64,000 nucleotides of DNA. Source: Shinisaurus crocodilurus (Eukaryota > Chordata > Lepidosauria > Squamata > Shinisauridae). Position numbers and translations under genes: made by a program. Positions 53,709 through 64,000 of the stretch are shown piece by piece. How positions within the stretch are numbered: position 1 is the stretch's first letter; every line of letters starts with the position of its first letter. The stretch is from assembly GCA_021292165.1 (NCBI GenBank), contig CM037876.1, positions 287,034,521-287,098,520 on the forward strand. The letters are read 5' to 3'. The notes beneath the pieces are model-generated. The model saw only the letters and a program-made list of their open reading frames with translations. It was not told where the DNA came from and searched no databases.

Positions 53709-53851
53709 CAGCCTTCCCCAACTTGGTGTCCTCCAGATGTTTTGGACTACAACTCCCAGGATTCCCGTCCATTAGACTTGTTGGCGACGGCTGATGAGAG
53801 TTGAAGTTGATGACATCTGGATGGCGCCAGGTCAGGGAAGGCTTGCTGTAT
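53709..53851. mobile_element. Palindromic hAT MITE
   Basis: CAGCCTTCCCCAACTTGG...CCAGGTCAGGGAAGGCTTG, with inner GGACTACAACTCCCAGG opposite GAGAGTTGAAGTTG. Same family as 35569 and 59494. Confidence 0.75.
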
Positions 53852-55011
53852 ATCTGCACTCAGATACTAACATTTTTGGAAATAGATGTAGTTGCCCATT
53901 TGTGTGAAAGGAAGAGAAAAAAAGATGACCATGTAGCAATTTCTTAAATGGCTAAAATAAGAGATGGGGAGCACTGTTACTTCCCTATAATGAGGAAAGT
54001 CAGACTCAGGACATGCAAATAGGTCATGTAAATTTAGCTGAGTGGATGTGAACTCTGGTTAAGTTTGTTAGATTCGCCTCTGCAAGGGCAACCTTTGGTT
54101 CTTCACTTGGGTGATCTTTCACTTCAGTGCTAGTGCCACAGTTTCCTGCTTCCTCAGGAGTCTACACACGGTGAAAGAGATGTATGAGCCTTCTTCACGA
54201 ATGATAGTGCCCACCTTTTGTATGTTTCCCCACCCCGACACAGAGGTGATCTCTGTGTAAGAAAAATACATCTTGTATGAAGTGTCCCTCAGTTCCAGTT
54301 GACGGAGAGTCAACCACAGGGAAGCAATATAGTCATCTGAGCTCCTCAACACCATTTTAGCTGCTTGCTGACTCAAGCTGACGAGTCAAACCTTAGGGGA
54401 ACTCACTGTTATTACAGTCTCAGACGCGCTTTGTGTAAATATCACCAGAAGGTCATGTACACAGCTTCAAAAGGAAGGTGGAGTCAACAAAGCTGGAGTA
54501 GAGCATGGAATTACAAATGCAATCGGAATTTAAGCAAAATTAAGGCGAATGTAAACAAATACACACTGCCTTGGTGGGTAAACATCACACCATTTCGCTT
54601 TTCCTTGCTTGGCAAATATCATTTCTGTTTCGCTATGAAGGTTTAATGGAAATTTTAATTAAAGTGTTGTTCTTGAATTTTAAGAAATATGGGGGGGGGG
54701 ACTCCTTTAATTAGCGGCAGCCAAGACCAGTGGAGAGACAAGAGGCAAACAGGACAATACAATGACGAACTAACCTGCTGGGTGAAAGCAAACATGATTT
54801 AATCGGCATCCTGGCTCGCATGCAGAGCCTGCGTGGATACAGGAGACTCTCTTCTTCAGTCGCCCTCCACAAGCAGAGAGCAACGTGCACGATGAGGGAG
54901 AGGGCCAGGGCTGCAGTGCTCCTTCTTATCGTGCATTGGCTTTCATCCCTTCCTGAATGCCTGAAAAGGGCTAATCTGTAGCAAAGAAGTGGTAATGCGC
55001 ATGTACGCTAC
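53852..55011. other. Intergenic stretch with one unexplained open reading
   Basis: 54119-54376 on the minus strand is open for 85 codons (MSQQAAKMVLRSSDDYIASL...), with natural-looking composition but no motif I recognise and no clear splice context. No other feature seen. Confidence 0.35.
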
Positions 55012-55243
55012 AGAGCCAGTGTGGTATAGTGGTGAGAGTGTTGGACTCGGGAGTCGGGAGATCCTGGTTCTAGTCTCCGCTCGGCCATGAAACTCACTGG
55101 GTGACTTTGGGCCAGTCACTGACTCTCAGCCTAACCTACCTCACAGGGTTGTTGTGAGGATAAAATGGAGAGGAGGATTATGTAAGCCGCCTTGGGTTCC
55201 TTGCAGGAAAAAAGGTGGGGTATAAATATAATAAATAAATAAC
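55012..55243 (+). mobile_element. Full-length tRNA-derived (Sauria-type) SINE
   Basis: AGAGCCAGTGTGGTATAGTG, GGTTCTAGTCTCC, TGGGTGACTTTGGGCCAG, GGTTGTTGTGAGGATAAAA, ending AATAAATAAATAA. Closely matches 42647-42893. Confidence 0.9.
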
Positions 55244-56224
55244 TTTCTTCTCCCACTGCTTTTCTTCTACAACAACGCCCTCCACCCAGCCATGTGCTGC
55301 TTTTCTTGTACAACAACGCCCTCCACCCACCCTTCCACCATAGGATTCTAGGTAAACATTTGAAAGGATTAAAAAAACAAAAACCCTTCACACATGAGTT
55401 GCATGAAGGGCTATCACACATAGAAAAGGGCTGCAGCACTTGTGTCCGACCCCAAGGTCACATGGCTTCTTAGTCCCACTCCCACCAGCCACATGTTATG
55501 CGTGGAAATATGGAAACCAAAGCCTATGCACGGAGATGTCTATGCATGTAGGCTTTCCACTAGATTTCCCACGCATTTTGGAATCCCAGTCATCCAGGTG
55601 TATGTATGCATGCTTTCCCTTGCAGACACCCACGTCTAATGCTTTGACAAGTCAAGCAGTCACGTGACCTTGGGGGCGGGGCCACAGAGGTGCAGCCCTA
55701 CCGCTACTTTCTATGTGCGATGTCCCTTCTGGCGATTCACACGAGAAGGGAGCTAAACAGACATCTGGAGTCCAGCATGGGGGATTGTCAGGTGGCGTGG
55801 CCACTTATGAACTGCCAGAAAAAAAGAGGACAGTGATTTGTATAACATTTGCATGTGCTAATTGATATGTGTAGAGGCAAGTTTTGAATTAATTATCATA
55901 ATTTAAATAGAAAAATGCAGTGCATCTTACCACCGCGGGGAAGACTGCGGTGAGGTGACCTGTGTGCGCCTGCCAGCTCAGTCTGCTATTCGGGAGCTGT
56001 CAATGGGCATCTTCCTTTTGATGGTTCTTTATCTTTAAACTGGACTTGGAGTGGACAACCCTTCAAATAGAGACAGTCTTCTGTGAAAGAGGACACATAG
56101 CCACTCTACGGGGGAAAGTTGGAGTGGAAAAGCAGTGTGTGGAGGGGATAGGGTTAGCATGCCTCCCTTCCACCACTTCTCCATTTCAAACCACCCTTTC
56201 CGGAAGCTTCTTTACATAACTACA
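55244..56224. other. Intergenic stretch
   Basis: CAACAACGCCCTCCACCCA occurs twice (55270 and 55310), a local duplication of about 43 bp. 55780-56110 shares blocks with 59060-59440 (for example AACATTTGCATGTGCTAATT and CTTTAAACTGGACTTGGA), so both belong to one old, unnamed repeat. Confidence 0.5.
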
Positions 56225-56772
56225 CAAGAAGAGCTGCTGTGCTGAATGAGATCAAATTCAAAGGACAGTCTAGTCCAGCATCCCTATTTCCCACACAGGC
56301 CATCCAGATGCCTGTAGGAAGTCCCAAGCAAGGTACAAAGGCAATAGTCCCTTCCCGCTGTTTCTTCCAGCAGCTGATTGATATTCAGTGGCACGCTGGT
56401 TCCAAGTCTGGAAGTTATATATGGCCATCAGGACTAGTGTAGCCATGGATAACATTATCCTCCATGGATTGATCTAACTCCCTTTCAAAGCCGTCCATGT
56501 TGGCAGCCATCATCACTACATCTCGCGGTAGTGAAGTCCATAGTTTAACTATGAACTGGGTAAAAATGTACTTCCTCTTGTCTGTCCTAAATCTCACACT
56601 ATTTAGCTTCACTGGATGACCCTGGGTTTTAGTATTATTACAGAGGGAGAAAAAATTCTCTCTGTCCACTTTCTTGGTACCATGCATAATTGTATACACC
56701 TCTGTCATGCCCCCCCCCCTACTCACCTTTTCCTCCTCTAAGCTAAAAAGCCCCAAATGCCATAATCTTTCA
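56225..56772 (-). mobile_element. CR1-like LINE 3' end (second CR1 lineage)
   Basis: Minus-strand reading: LFSLEEEKVS, MTEVYTIMHGTKKVDRENFF, HPVKLNSVRF, KLWTSLPRDVVMMAANMDGF, then a 3' UTR ending in the AGCTCTTCTT-type tail. This is the C-terminus of a CR1-group LINE different from the 48598 element and is the source of the UTR fragments at 13333 and 40838. Confidence 0.85.
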
Positions 56773-57837
56773 TCATACGGGAGTCACTACTGATAATTTT
56801 GGTTGCTGTTTTCTCTATTATTATTATTTTTTATTTATTTAAGAGATTTCTTATTTGCTTTCCATTATACCATAATCCCAAAGCAGGGTACAAGCAATAA
56901 AACACAGCAATAGAATACAACATTGACAAACAAACAAACAAACCCTAAACCTTTTGACCTCTACTTTTCCCAGTTCTACAATATCCTTTTTCAGGTGCAG
57001 CAACCAGAACTGTATGCAGTATCCCAAGTGTAATCATGCCATAGATTTGTATAAAAGTATTATGATACTGGCAGTTTTATTTTCAGTTCTTTTTCCTCGA
57101 GGGAGCAGCTGTTGATATTTTAACAGGAATGTTTTCATGTAGTCGTGAAGTTTGTCCCCAAGCACAGTGACTTAACTGCTTCAGTTTCTGAAAAGACGAC
57201 ACGAGGTGTGTGCGATTGGTTTTTAAAATGTACGGTATTTTCAAGGAATCAAACCTTTATGCCACAACCTTGTTTGAAAAACTGACATTTATTCATTTGC
57301 CCTATATCTCTCCTAAGAAGTTAAATTTAGCACAAGTGTCTGGACGAAATGTCAGATGACACTAGAGGATATCTATTGCACAACATGCCACAAGGGTGTG
57401 CAACATTTAACTCAGTTAAAAATAACCATATGCTTGACAAACACGGCAGGCTCCTGGATTATATCTGATAGCCTGATAAACAAACTGTACAGCAATAACA
57501 GCAATCAAATGTAAGCAGGAGAGATTAATCAGAAAACAAATAACCAGAAAAGACAGCAGAACAAGTTCTCTTAGTTCTCTGAAAGCCCTTCCGCTGAAGA
57601 GTGGGTACAAACGATTCACATAAACAAACAAACAAACAAACAAAATGACACTCTGCAACACTTTGGCACTGGGTGCTAATCTTATCAGTTTTCATAACGT
57701 CCCAGATTACGGTAAATCAGTATGTTATGCATCGATACTGCGTGCCACAACTTGGAATATGGCTACAAAGAGGAGAAGTGTCATAAAGTGCCTTCTTGGC
57801 TGGGGAAGTGCCATCTTATCATGCCAGTTGTGTCAGC
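56773..57837. other. Intergenic stretch
   Basis: Contains CAAA-type microsatellites (56931-56944 and 57628-57645). 56980-57060 (GTGCAGCAACCAGAACTG) may be a further decayed part of the preceding LINE. Otherwise nothing. Confidence 0.45.
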
Positions 57838-58210
57838 GCTGGATCCAGGTTTTGGAGGGCCCTTGGGCAAGACACCCTCAATGGGGCCCCCTCCCTCTGT
57901 GAGTCTATCTCCCCACTGCCGTTGTCACCAGTTGCTATGCTATTGATCCTCGTCCTCTTTCGCATCGCTGGTATCGCTTGCTTGACAGGCAGAGAGTCAC
58001 TGAGCAAATGGGCAGTGGCATCTACTGCTCCTCCTCCTCACCACCACCACCACCACCACCACCACCACCGTTGTCTGGATCAGGTGAACAAGCTGGTTGC
58101 AACAGTCAAGTGGAGGAAGAAGCCCAGTGGGCTCTTGTCAGTGTGGGCCCCTGCAGGCGTGTGGGCCCTTGGCAGTTGCCCGACCATGCCGACCCGTGAC
58201 TGGCCCTGAG
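57838..58210 (+). repeat. Unnamed repeat with (CCA)n core, uninterrupted copy
   Basis: Same repeat as 45270-45910 but without the CR1. It has ten CCA/ACC units at 58040-58069. Open frames through it reflect the repeat and are not taken as genes. Confidence 0.7.
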
Positions 58211-58619
58211 TTATGTGCATAAACACTTGCATGATGCAGCTACTAGCAAGATGGCCATCAACTGTATGTGGTAAACGTAGGCCTAATGACGTGATGTGGC
58301 TAAGAACCAAAGGACACATTACACAGGAGATCTGGGCGGGGATCTCCCAACATTTCTTTCAGACTAAAGAGCAGTTGCAGACCCACCCCACCCCACTGAT
58401 GGAGTGTGCTATGTTGGAGGAGGGAGAGTTTAACGTTTCCCCCCTACTGTTGTTTCCCTGGTCAAAATTATACTCTCTGAAGCTGCTATTAGTCACAGTG
58501 GGGAGCGGGGAGGGCGATGTGCCTGTACTGCACTGGATTTTGATTAGGGAAACAGTGCAGGCAGGGGGAAAGGTTAACTCCGCCTACCCCCACGCCAAAG
58601 TGCAACCCAATTTGCCCCA

Positions 58620-58796
58620 TGCTGGCTGGGGCATGCTGGGAGTTGTAGGCCTTTTCTCTGTCTAAACATGCATAGGATTGTACCTTTAAGTGTGTTTAGG
58701 ATTGCAGCCTCGCAGTATAATCCTAGGCATGCTTACGTCCCACTGTGTTCAATGGGGCTTGCTCCCACGTGAGTGTGTACAAGATTGCAGCCTCAG
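58620..58796. repeat. Two MITE fragments side by side
   Basis: 58620-58687 (CTGGGAGTTGTAGGCCTTTT...ACATGCATAGGATTG) is a half palindrome of the 43634 family. 58688-58796 (AGTATAATCCTAGGCATGCT...TCAATGGGGCTTGC) belongs to the 44236 family. Confidence 0.6.
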
Positions 58797-58839
58797 TCTC
58801 TTTGCTGAGAAAATGCTAAGGAGAATATATACTACGATA

Positions 58840-58986
58840 GCTTCCCTCCCCATTCCTTTTTCCTTGTGTGTCGTGTCTTTTCAGATTGTAAGCCTGCAGG
58901 CAGCGACTGTCTTGTTAATTGTTGTAAACCGCCCGGAGAGCTTTGGCTATTGGGCGGTATAAAAATGAAATAAATAAATAAATAAG
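58840..58986 (+). repeat. L2 3' UTR and tail
   Basis: TCAGATTGTAAGCCTGCAGG, AAACCGCCCGGAGAGCTTTG, ATTGGGCGGTATAAAAATGA, then (AAAT)n. Confidence 0.75.
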
Positions 58987-59493
58987 TACAGACGAAAGCC
59001 AGTACAGCGCAGGCCTAAGCGTGTTTTTCTCCAAAGAAAATCCGACTAAGTTCAAAGGGACGAACAGTGCAATCCTATTAGCATGGCCACTTACACATCA
59101 CCCACCCCCCCAAAATAGAAGACACAGATTTGCTTAACATTTGCATATGCTAATTTAGATGCATAGGTGAAAGTTTTGAAATAATTACTGTAATTTAAAT
59201 GGAAATAGAATACATCTCATAGCAGTGGGGGAGGCTGTGATCAGGTGACCTGTGGGCCCGCTCGGTTTGCTAACCATGTGCCAACTATTGATGGGCAACT
59301 TCAAGGGGCCCGGCTAGTTCTCCCATCTGTCTTTAAACTGAACTTGGACTGGACAGCCCTTCAGATAGAGTATTATCCTCTGACAGCCTTTAAATCGATG
59401 ACTGGAAAGTAAGACACATGGCCACCCTAAATCCTACGCATGTTGACTCAGAAGCAAGGTATATGTCTTAGATTATAGTCTCACTCTGTAGTA

Positions 59494-59621
59494 CAGCCTT
59501 CTCCAGCCCTCCAGAAGATTTGGACTGCAACCCACATCAGCATAGCCAACATGGCCAGTGGTCAAGGATTATGGGAGTTGTAGTCCAAAACAACTGGAGG
59601 ACACCAGGTTGGGGAAGACTG
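59494..59621. mobile_element. Palindromic hAT MITE
   Basis: CAGCCTTCTCCAGCCCTCCA...GGTTGGGGAAGACTG. The flanks ctgtagta and ctctagta match at 7 of 8. Confidence 0.82.
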
Positions 59622-60115
59622 CTCTAGTAAGTGTCCTTAGGATTGCAGTCTTAGAGTGCAATCCTATGGGGATGCCCATACTAGGTGTCTGAACTTGGAG
59701 GCTTACAGGCATCCAGTGCAGAGTGTGAGGAGCGGCAGAGGCAATCTTCACCTCCCCGTTCCTCCCGCTCTGCATTTTTGCTAGATGGCCATTTTCGGCT
59801 GCCTAACAACGGCATCTCGGAAACAGAGAGGGAAAGAGGCTGGAGCGGCTCCAGGGTACCATGTATCCTGATTCCTGGCTGCCCGCATCTCCTCCCCACC
59901 CCTCCTCCCTCCCTGCCCCCTTTGAGCCCTCTCTGAGGTTGTTTTCCCAACCTCAGAAGGCAGCCGGTGCAGTTCTTTCCATGCCAATTGTAAGGGGTGG
60001 GGGGCAGAGCTCTGATTCCCAGCTCCGAGGTCGGAGCGCTGTCTCCGACCTCGGAGCTGGGAATCTGAACTATCCTATGCCCCCCACCCCGACAGTGTCC
60101 AGGGGCCATAGGATT
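59622..60115. repeat. GC-rich repeat with a strong hairpin
   Basis: 60016-60065 folds back on itself: GATTCCCAGCTCCGAGGTCG opposite CGACCTCGGAGCTGGGAATC. The neighbourhood shares motifs with 33000-33300. Unnamed repeat, no coding evidence. Confidence 0.6.
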
Positions 60116-61076
60116 GTTCTGTCCATGGTTTTAAACTTCTTACTCCTTATTTGTAATAGTTTTTTATTGTTAACAACTCGGGGAACTTTCTAAGAAAGTG
60201 GTCTAAAAGTGATCTATGAGTGCATACATGGTAAGATAATGTTCCTACTACCACTGCAATCTCTGAATAAACAGCTATTTTGAATAAATTATTGTCAGAA
60301 CCTTAAAACTGTGTGCAAGTTTTATTGTTAACTCAAACTAGCACAGGATAGGACCATAATTGAGTGCTAAACTAGAAAGGTCTTGATTCTGTTCCTCACA
60401 CTTTCATTACTTGGCTTCTTTCAAGTAATTCCTCAGATTATGAGGGTGTTACGCATATAAGAAGACACTGCTCAACATGAATATAGCAGGTACTTACTGA
60501 TGTGACTGATAAATCTTTATGATACAGCAGCAGCTTCCAAGTTTGACTTACTAGACTGTAATGACATGATTTTATTTATGTCTCAAGTCAGACTCAAAGG
60601 TTCCAAATCCACCTTCAACAAAAGCGGCAAAATAATTTTCACCTTGCAAAGGGGAAACCACAAAAATAGCACAACAGAACTTTGGAATGTCATCTATATC
60701 TCAAGTGATACATATAATATTATATATCCACATGGGGTAATTTTCCACTTGAGGCTCAGTCAAGCTACCTTGGCTTGTGTGTTCTTCATGGAAATTTCTA
60801 CCCTACAGCACGCTGCACTGCTAAGAAGTGACTTGGCCTCCTAGCTTGCATACCACACGATCGGGATAAGATTTATCTTCCCAGGCCAAATTCTGCAAAG
60901 AGGAATGAAAGGCCTTGGATAGCCTTAGCTTTAAAGAACAAATGTCAGACCCTCACAGGAGAAAAAGTGCTGTGGGGAGGGGAACATTGGCAGTGGGGAA
61001 AGGGTTGAACAACCGTTGCCCTTGCCACTTCTCGGGTACAAATTGCCTTCTCACATTGCAACTGCTTTTTCCTATT
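60116..61076. other. Intergenic stretch
   Basis: A/T-rich, apparently unique. No gene or repeat recognised. Confidence 0.45.
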
Positions 61077-61175
61077 ACCTTCCCCAACCTGATGCCCTGC
61101 AGATATTTTGCACTTTGACTCCCATCAGGCCCAGCCGGCATAGCCAATGGTGAGGAATTCTGGGAGACATCATAA
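61077..61175. repeat. Partial hAT MITE
   Basis: TACCTTCCCCAACCTGATGC, TTTTGCACTTTGACTCCCAT, then GAATTCTGGGAG. Left half of the 35569-type palindrome, right half lost. Confidence 0.6.
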
Positions 61176-61347
61176 CATGAGAAATAAAATACATAAAATT
61201 GCATATAGTAAGGGTTATAGATACACACCATAGATTCCATCCAATGTCACACTGATGGAAAGCAGTTTGCGGAAGCAGATTTTCTCACCCCTTCCTTCCC
61301 TTGGAAGCCCCCAGAGCCCCCCCCCAAAAAAAACACTACACAAAGGC

Positions 61348-61687
61348 TGGGTTCAGACAACATGATAACCCACACTCAAGGGTTGAATATTGGTTTGAGT
61401 GTGGGCTGTCGTTGAACCATGGGTTGTAGTTGAAACGTGGGTTATTGTGTCGTCTGAACCCAGCCACGCCAACAAACCATGGTTTGTTATCCACGAACAA
61501 CCCACAGCTCACAACCCAACCACAAACCATGGGTTCTCTTCATGGGTTGTTCGTGGCTAACAACCCATGGTTTATTGGCGCAGCTGGGTTTAGACCACAC
61601 AATAACCCACGTTTCAACAACAAGCCATGGTTCAATGACAACCCACACTCAACCCTTGAGTGGGAGTTATCGTGTTGTCTGAACCCA
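61348..61687. mobile_element. 340-bp giant inverted-repeat element
   Basis: 61348-61464 and 61582-61687 are reverse complements of each other (GGGTTCAGACAACATGATAA against TTATCGTGTTGTCTGAACCC). The spacer (61465-61581) is itself palindromic (CCAACAAACCATGG against CCATGGTTTATTGG). Each arm also starts and ends with GGGTTCAGAC/GTCTGAACCC-type ends. No coding capacity. Confidence 0.82.
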
Positions 61688-61699
61688 CTTAGAGAAAGA

Positions 61700-62270
61700 T
61701 TTCTCCCATCACTTGCTACCTGGTCCTTTTCACTGTGGATGCCAGATGTGCTCATCAGAGAGGGGGCATGGCGGAGGTCACTCGGGAGAGAGTTCCACAG
61801 TACGGGGGCCGCCACAGAAAAGGCCCTCTTCCTCGTCCCCACCAGTCTAGCTGCTCTGGCTGAAGGGACAAGGAGAAGGCCATCCGTGGCAGATCTTGTT
61901 GAGCGGCCTACTTGGTGTTGCTGGAGACGCTCCTTGAGATAAACTGGACCAGAGCCGTACAGGGTTTTAAAGGTCAAAACCAACACCTTGAATTCGGCTC
62001 GGCAAGCAACTGGTAGCCAGTGCAAATCCTTCATCACTGGCGTGATGTGATCCCGCCGGCGGCTGCCTTTAATCAGGCGAGCTGCCGTGTTCTGTACCAG
62101 CTGCAGCTTCCGAACCGTCTTCAAGGGTAACCCCACGTAGAGCGCATTACAGTAGTCTAGGCGAGAGGAGACCAAGGCATGAACCACTGATGGGAGCAGG
62201 TGATTAGGAAGGTAGGGGCGCAGCTGCCGTATCAGATGGAGTTGATACAGCCGACACTGACTGGATTCGA
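61700..62270 (-). mobile_element. L2-clade LINE, RT C-terminal region
   Basis: Minus-strand reading: YLPNHLLPSVVHALVSSRLD, YCNALYVGLPLKTVRKLQLV, VMKDLHWLPVACRAEFKVLV, TRKRAFSVAAPVLWNSLPSD. Open for most of its length, so a fairly young L2 copy. It is cut off before its 3' UTR, next to the inverted-repeat element at 61348-61687. Confidence 0.92.
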
Positions 62271-62506
62271 TGACCCCAACTCTGGTCCTAGGGGAGTACG
62301 TGCACGGCTTGACCTCCCTTGGAGGGGTCGGGTTCAGCTCACATGTTCCAGATGATGGGGACTTCATAGGGACGTGCATGGAGCTTGATTGGGGGGAGGT
62401 GGAAGTCCAGACTCCAGAGAACTTGCTGGGCTCAACCCCCCAAGCTCCGCTCACCCTACCTTTCCCCTGGCTTGACTCACATTCTTGTGAGCCAAGCTGG
62501 GGAAAG

Positions 62507-62635
62507 TGACTTCCGGGTTCCAGCGCGATGTTGTTTACATAGAAAACTGCCAAATTTGCGCAAATTATGGCCAAATTTGCGCAAATGTGGTCATTTTCTA
62601 CGTAAACAACATAGAGCCGGGACCCAGAAGTCCAG
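62507..62635. mobile_element. Palindromic element with tandem AAATTTGCGCAAAT core
   Basis: The arms TGACTTCCGGGTTCCAGCG and CCGGGACCCAGAAGTCC, plus GATGTTGTTTAC and GTAAACAACATAG, form an inverted repeat. The centre holds two direct copies of GCCAAATTTGCGCAAAT, each self-complementary. Confidence 0.7.
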
Positions 62636-62639
62636 CGAG

Positions 62640-63584
62640 AGCCTCAGTTGGTGCTCCCGCTAGGCTCGGCTCCCGCAGCGGGAGCGCTGAGTGAGCACAC
62701 CGCGAGTCGAGTGCCAGGCAGGTCGCCCATCCCTACGGCTAACCACTGGGTCATGTTCCCTCCCCCATTTCCTATTGGTATGAAACATTTCCGAGTTTGC
62801 TGTTTATTTTCAATCACCTGCACTGCGCATCCTTTCGTGCTGTGCTCAAGAGCAGGCAAACAAATAGATCTTCATCTGAGTGATTTGACAGGTGGCTGCT
62901 GTAGTGTGTTTGCTTTAGGCTGTGTATAGCTATGCTGCAGGGAGAACTCCCGAGGGAAATGCAAGGGTAGTTCACCCCATGCAGCTAAGGCCTTGATCCA
63001 TACTGTGTGCCCAGGTTGCTAGGGGAACACTGAACGCCGAGAAATGCAGGAAGGTAACTGTAGCAACCCAGAAAGCTCACCTCCCACATTGAACCCTGCG
63101 CTTCCAACTTTGCAACTAGATCTGGGTTTGCTCGCTGCTCGTCCCTACCGGGCTTTGTAATGCAGGGTGCAGCTAAAACAACACAGTTGTATTTATTTGG
63201 TTGTGCTGACCAGCTTTTAAAAGACACCAAAATACCTCTTTCCCCCAAACTTTTTTCTAAGGGAGAAATTGCTGCAGATCATAGTACACAGGAATCCTGG
63301 CAGGCAGAATTCCACCCACCCACCCCTCCTTTATTCTTGAAGAAACATGGCCACTCTGTCGATGACAAGGGACACTGACCCCCAATACTTTCTGCATCTG
63401 GAAAACAGGAGGAGAAATGTTTTTGTCACCCAACTAGGAGAATACAGGTAAGGTGATCATTAAAATGTGTGACGTATCCCTTAAAGAATGCTGAATGCCA
63501 AAAGGAGAATTGGGAAGCTAGAGCTTGTCTGCTCTTGAGGTATTCTATGGTCCAGTGGCAAACAACAAATAATGAATTGATGGA
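62640..63584. other. Intergenic stretch
   Basis: No gene or named repeat seen. Confidence 0.4.
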
Positions 63585-64000
63585 ATGGATGGCCATGAGC
63601 TCAGATGGCTTCAGAAGAGAATTAGACACATTCTTAGAGTGCCATTCTATCTATCAGTGGCCTTCTTGGTAGTGGCACCCTGGCTGTGGAAAAGCCTCCC
63701 CATAAAGCAGGGATGGGGAACATGTGGCCCTCCAGATGGTGTTGGACTGCAACTCCCATCAGCCCTAACCAGCATAGCTAATGGTGAGGGATGATGGGAG
63801 TTGCTGTTCAACACCACCTAGGAAGTCCACATGTTCCCCATCACGGGCATAGAGGCTGGTCTGACACTGTCTTGATGGCCTTTTTGGTTCCAGCTGAAGA
63901 CCTTTTTTATCTACCCAGGCCTTTTAAGCAACCAGCATATTAAACAAACAAAATCTGGGCTCTCACTGTGCAAGCTGTGTTTTATTTTGTAAAATGAGCT
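63585..64000 (+). mobile_element. LINE 3' fragments interrupted by a hAT MITE
   Basis: 63585-63640 (TGGATGGCCATGAGCTCAGA, AGAATTAGACACATTCTTAG) is CR1-like. 63660-63707 (GTGGCACCCTGGCTGTGGAA) and 63847-63935 (CTGACACTGTCTTGATGG, CTGAAGACCTTTTTTATCTA) look like one L2 3' end split by the MITE at 63708-63846. Confidence 0.6.
63708..63846. mobile_element. Palindromic hAT MITE nested in an L2 fragment
   Basis: Starts CAGGGATGGGGAACATGTGG and ends CCACATGTTCCCCATCACGG. The flanks ccataaag and gcatagag match at 6 of 8. Confidence 0.75.

Noticed and set aside
52758..53804. 348-codon plus-strand open reading across the CR1 5' monomers
   Set aside because: It exists only because the 342-bp monomer is a multiple of three and lacks stops. 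It repeats the same peptide, is antisense to the element and has no protein-like features.
57796..58209. 137-codon reading with a His run
   Set aside because: The His run comes from a (CCA)n microsatellite inside a repeat that has a second copy at 45270-45910.

Overview
The window is vertebrate nuclear DNA, most likely from a squamate reptile (a lizard). Three things suggest this. The one recognisable gene is a vertebrate muscle gene. The repeat load is dominated by CR1 and L2 LINEs, tRNA-derived SINEs with CR1-like or Sauria-type tails, and many short palindromic hAT elements. There is no bacterial gene organisation. The species cannot be named from the sequence.

The left 27 kb holds ASB2 (ankyrin repeat and SOCS box protein 2) on the minus strand. 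I could place eight coding exons plus an alternative first exon, and every splice phase closes. The last exon, with the SOCS box, lies beyond position 1. Two N-termini are visible. A beta form starts at 27110 and carries a ubiquitin-interacting motif. An alpha form starts at 22823, inside an extended version of the second exon. The intron between the third and fourth coding exons uses a GC-AG splice pair. The product is expected to be the substrate receptor of a CUL5-elongin B/C ubiquitin ligase acting on filamins in muscle and haematopoietic cells. The large introns are full of transposons, including two damaged CR1 copies, an L2 3' end and an internally deleted hAT element (5047-6058) with a perfect 8-bp target duplication.

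The region 27.3-64 kb, upstream of ASB2, contains no gene I can name. It holds one isolated exon-like block on the plus strand (46866-46984). In mammals, CCDC197 and OTUB2 lie on this side of ASB2. The dominant feature is a nearly intact, about 5 kb CR1 retrotransposon on the minus strand (48598 to about 53600). It has an intact ORF1 (zinc-knuckle-like N-terminus plus SGNH esterase), an ORF2 (endonuclease plus reverse transcriptase) broken by one base, and a 5' region of 342-bp tandem monomers. Each full monomer carries five 27-bp units with a CACCC box. This resembles the promoter monomers of rodent L1 elements and is the most interesting structure in the window.

The rest is a graveyard of nested DNA transposons: many hAT MITEs with 8-bp target duplications, a GC-rich hAT element that forms the only CpG-island-like block, several large inverted-repeat elements, L2 3' ends, SINEs and simple repeats. 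Several insertions interrupt other repeats and give a relative chronology.
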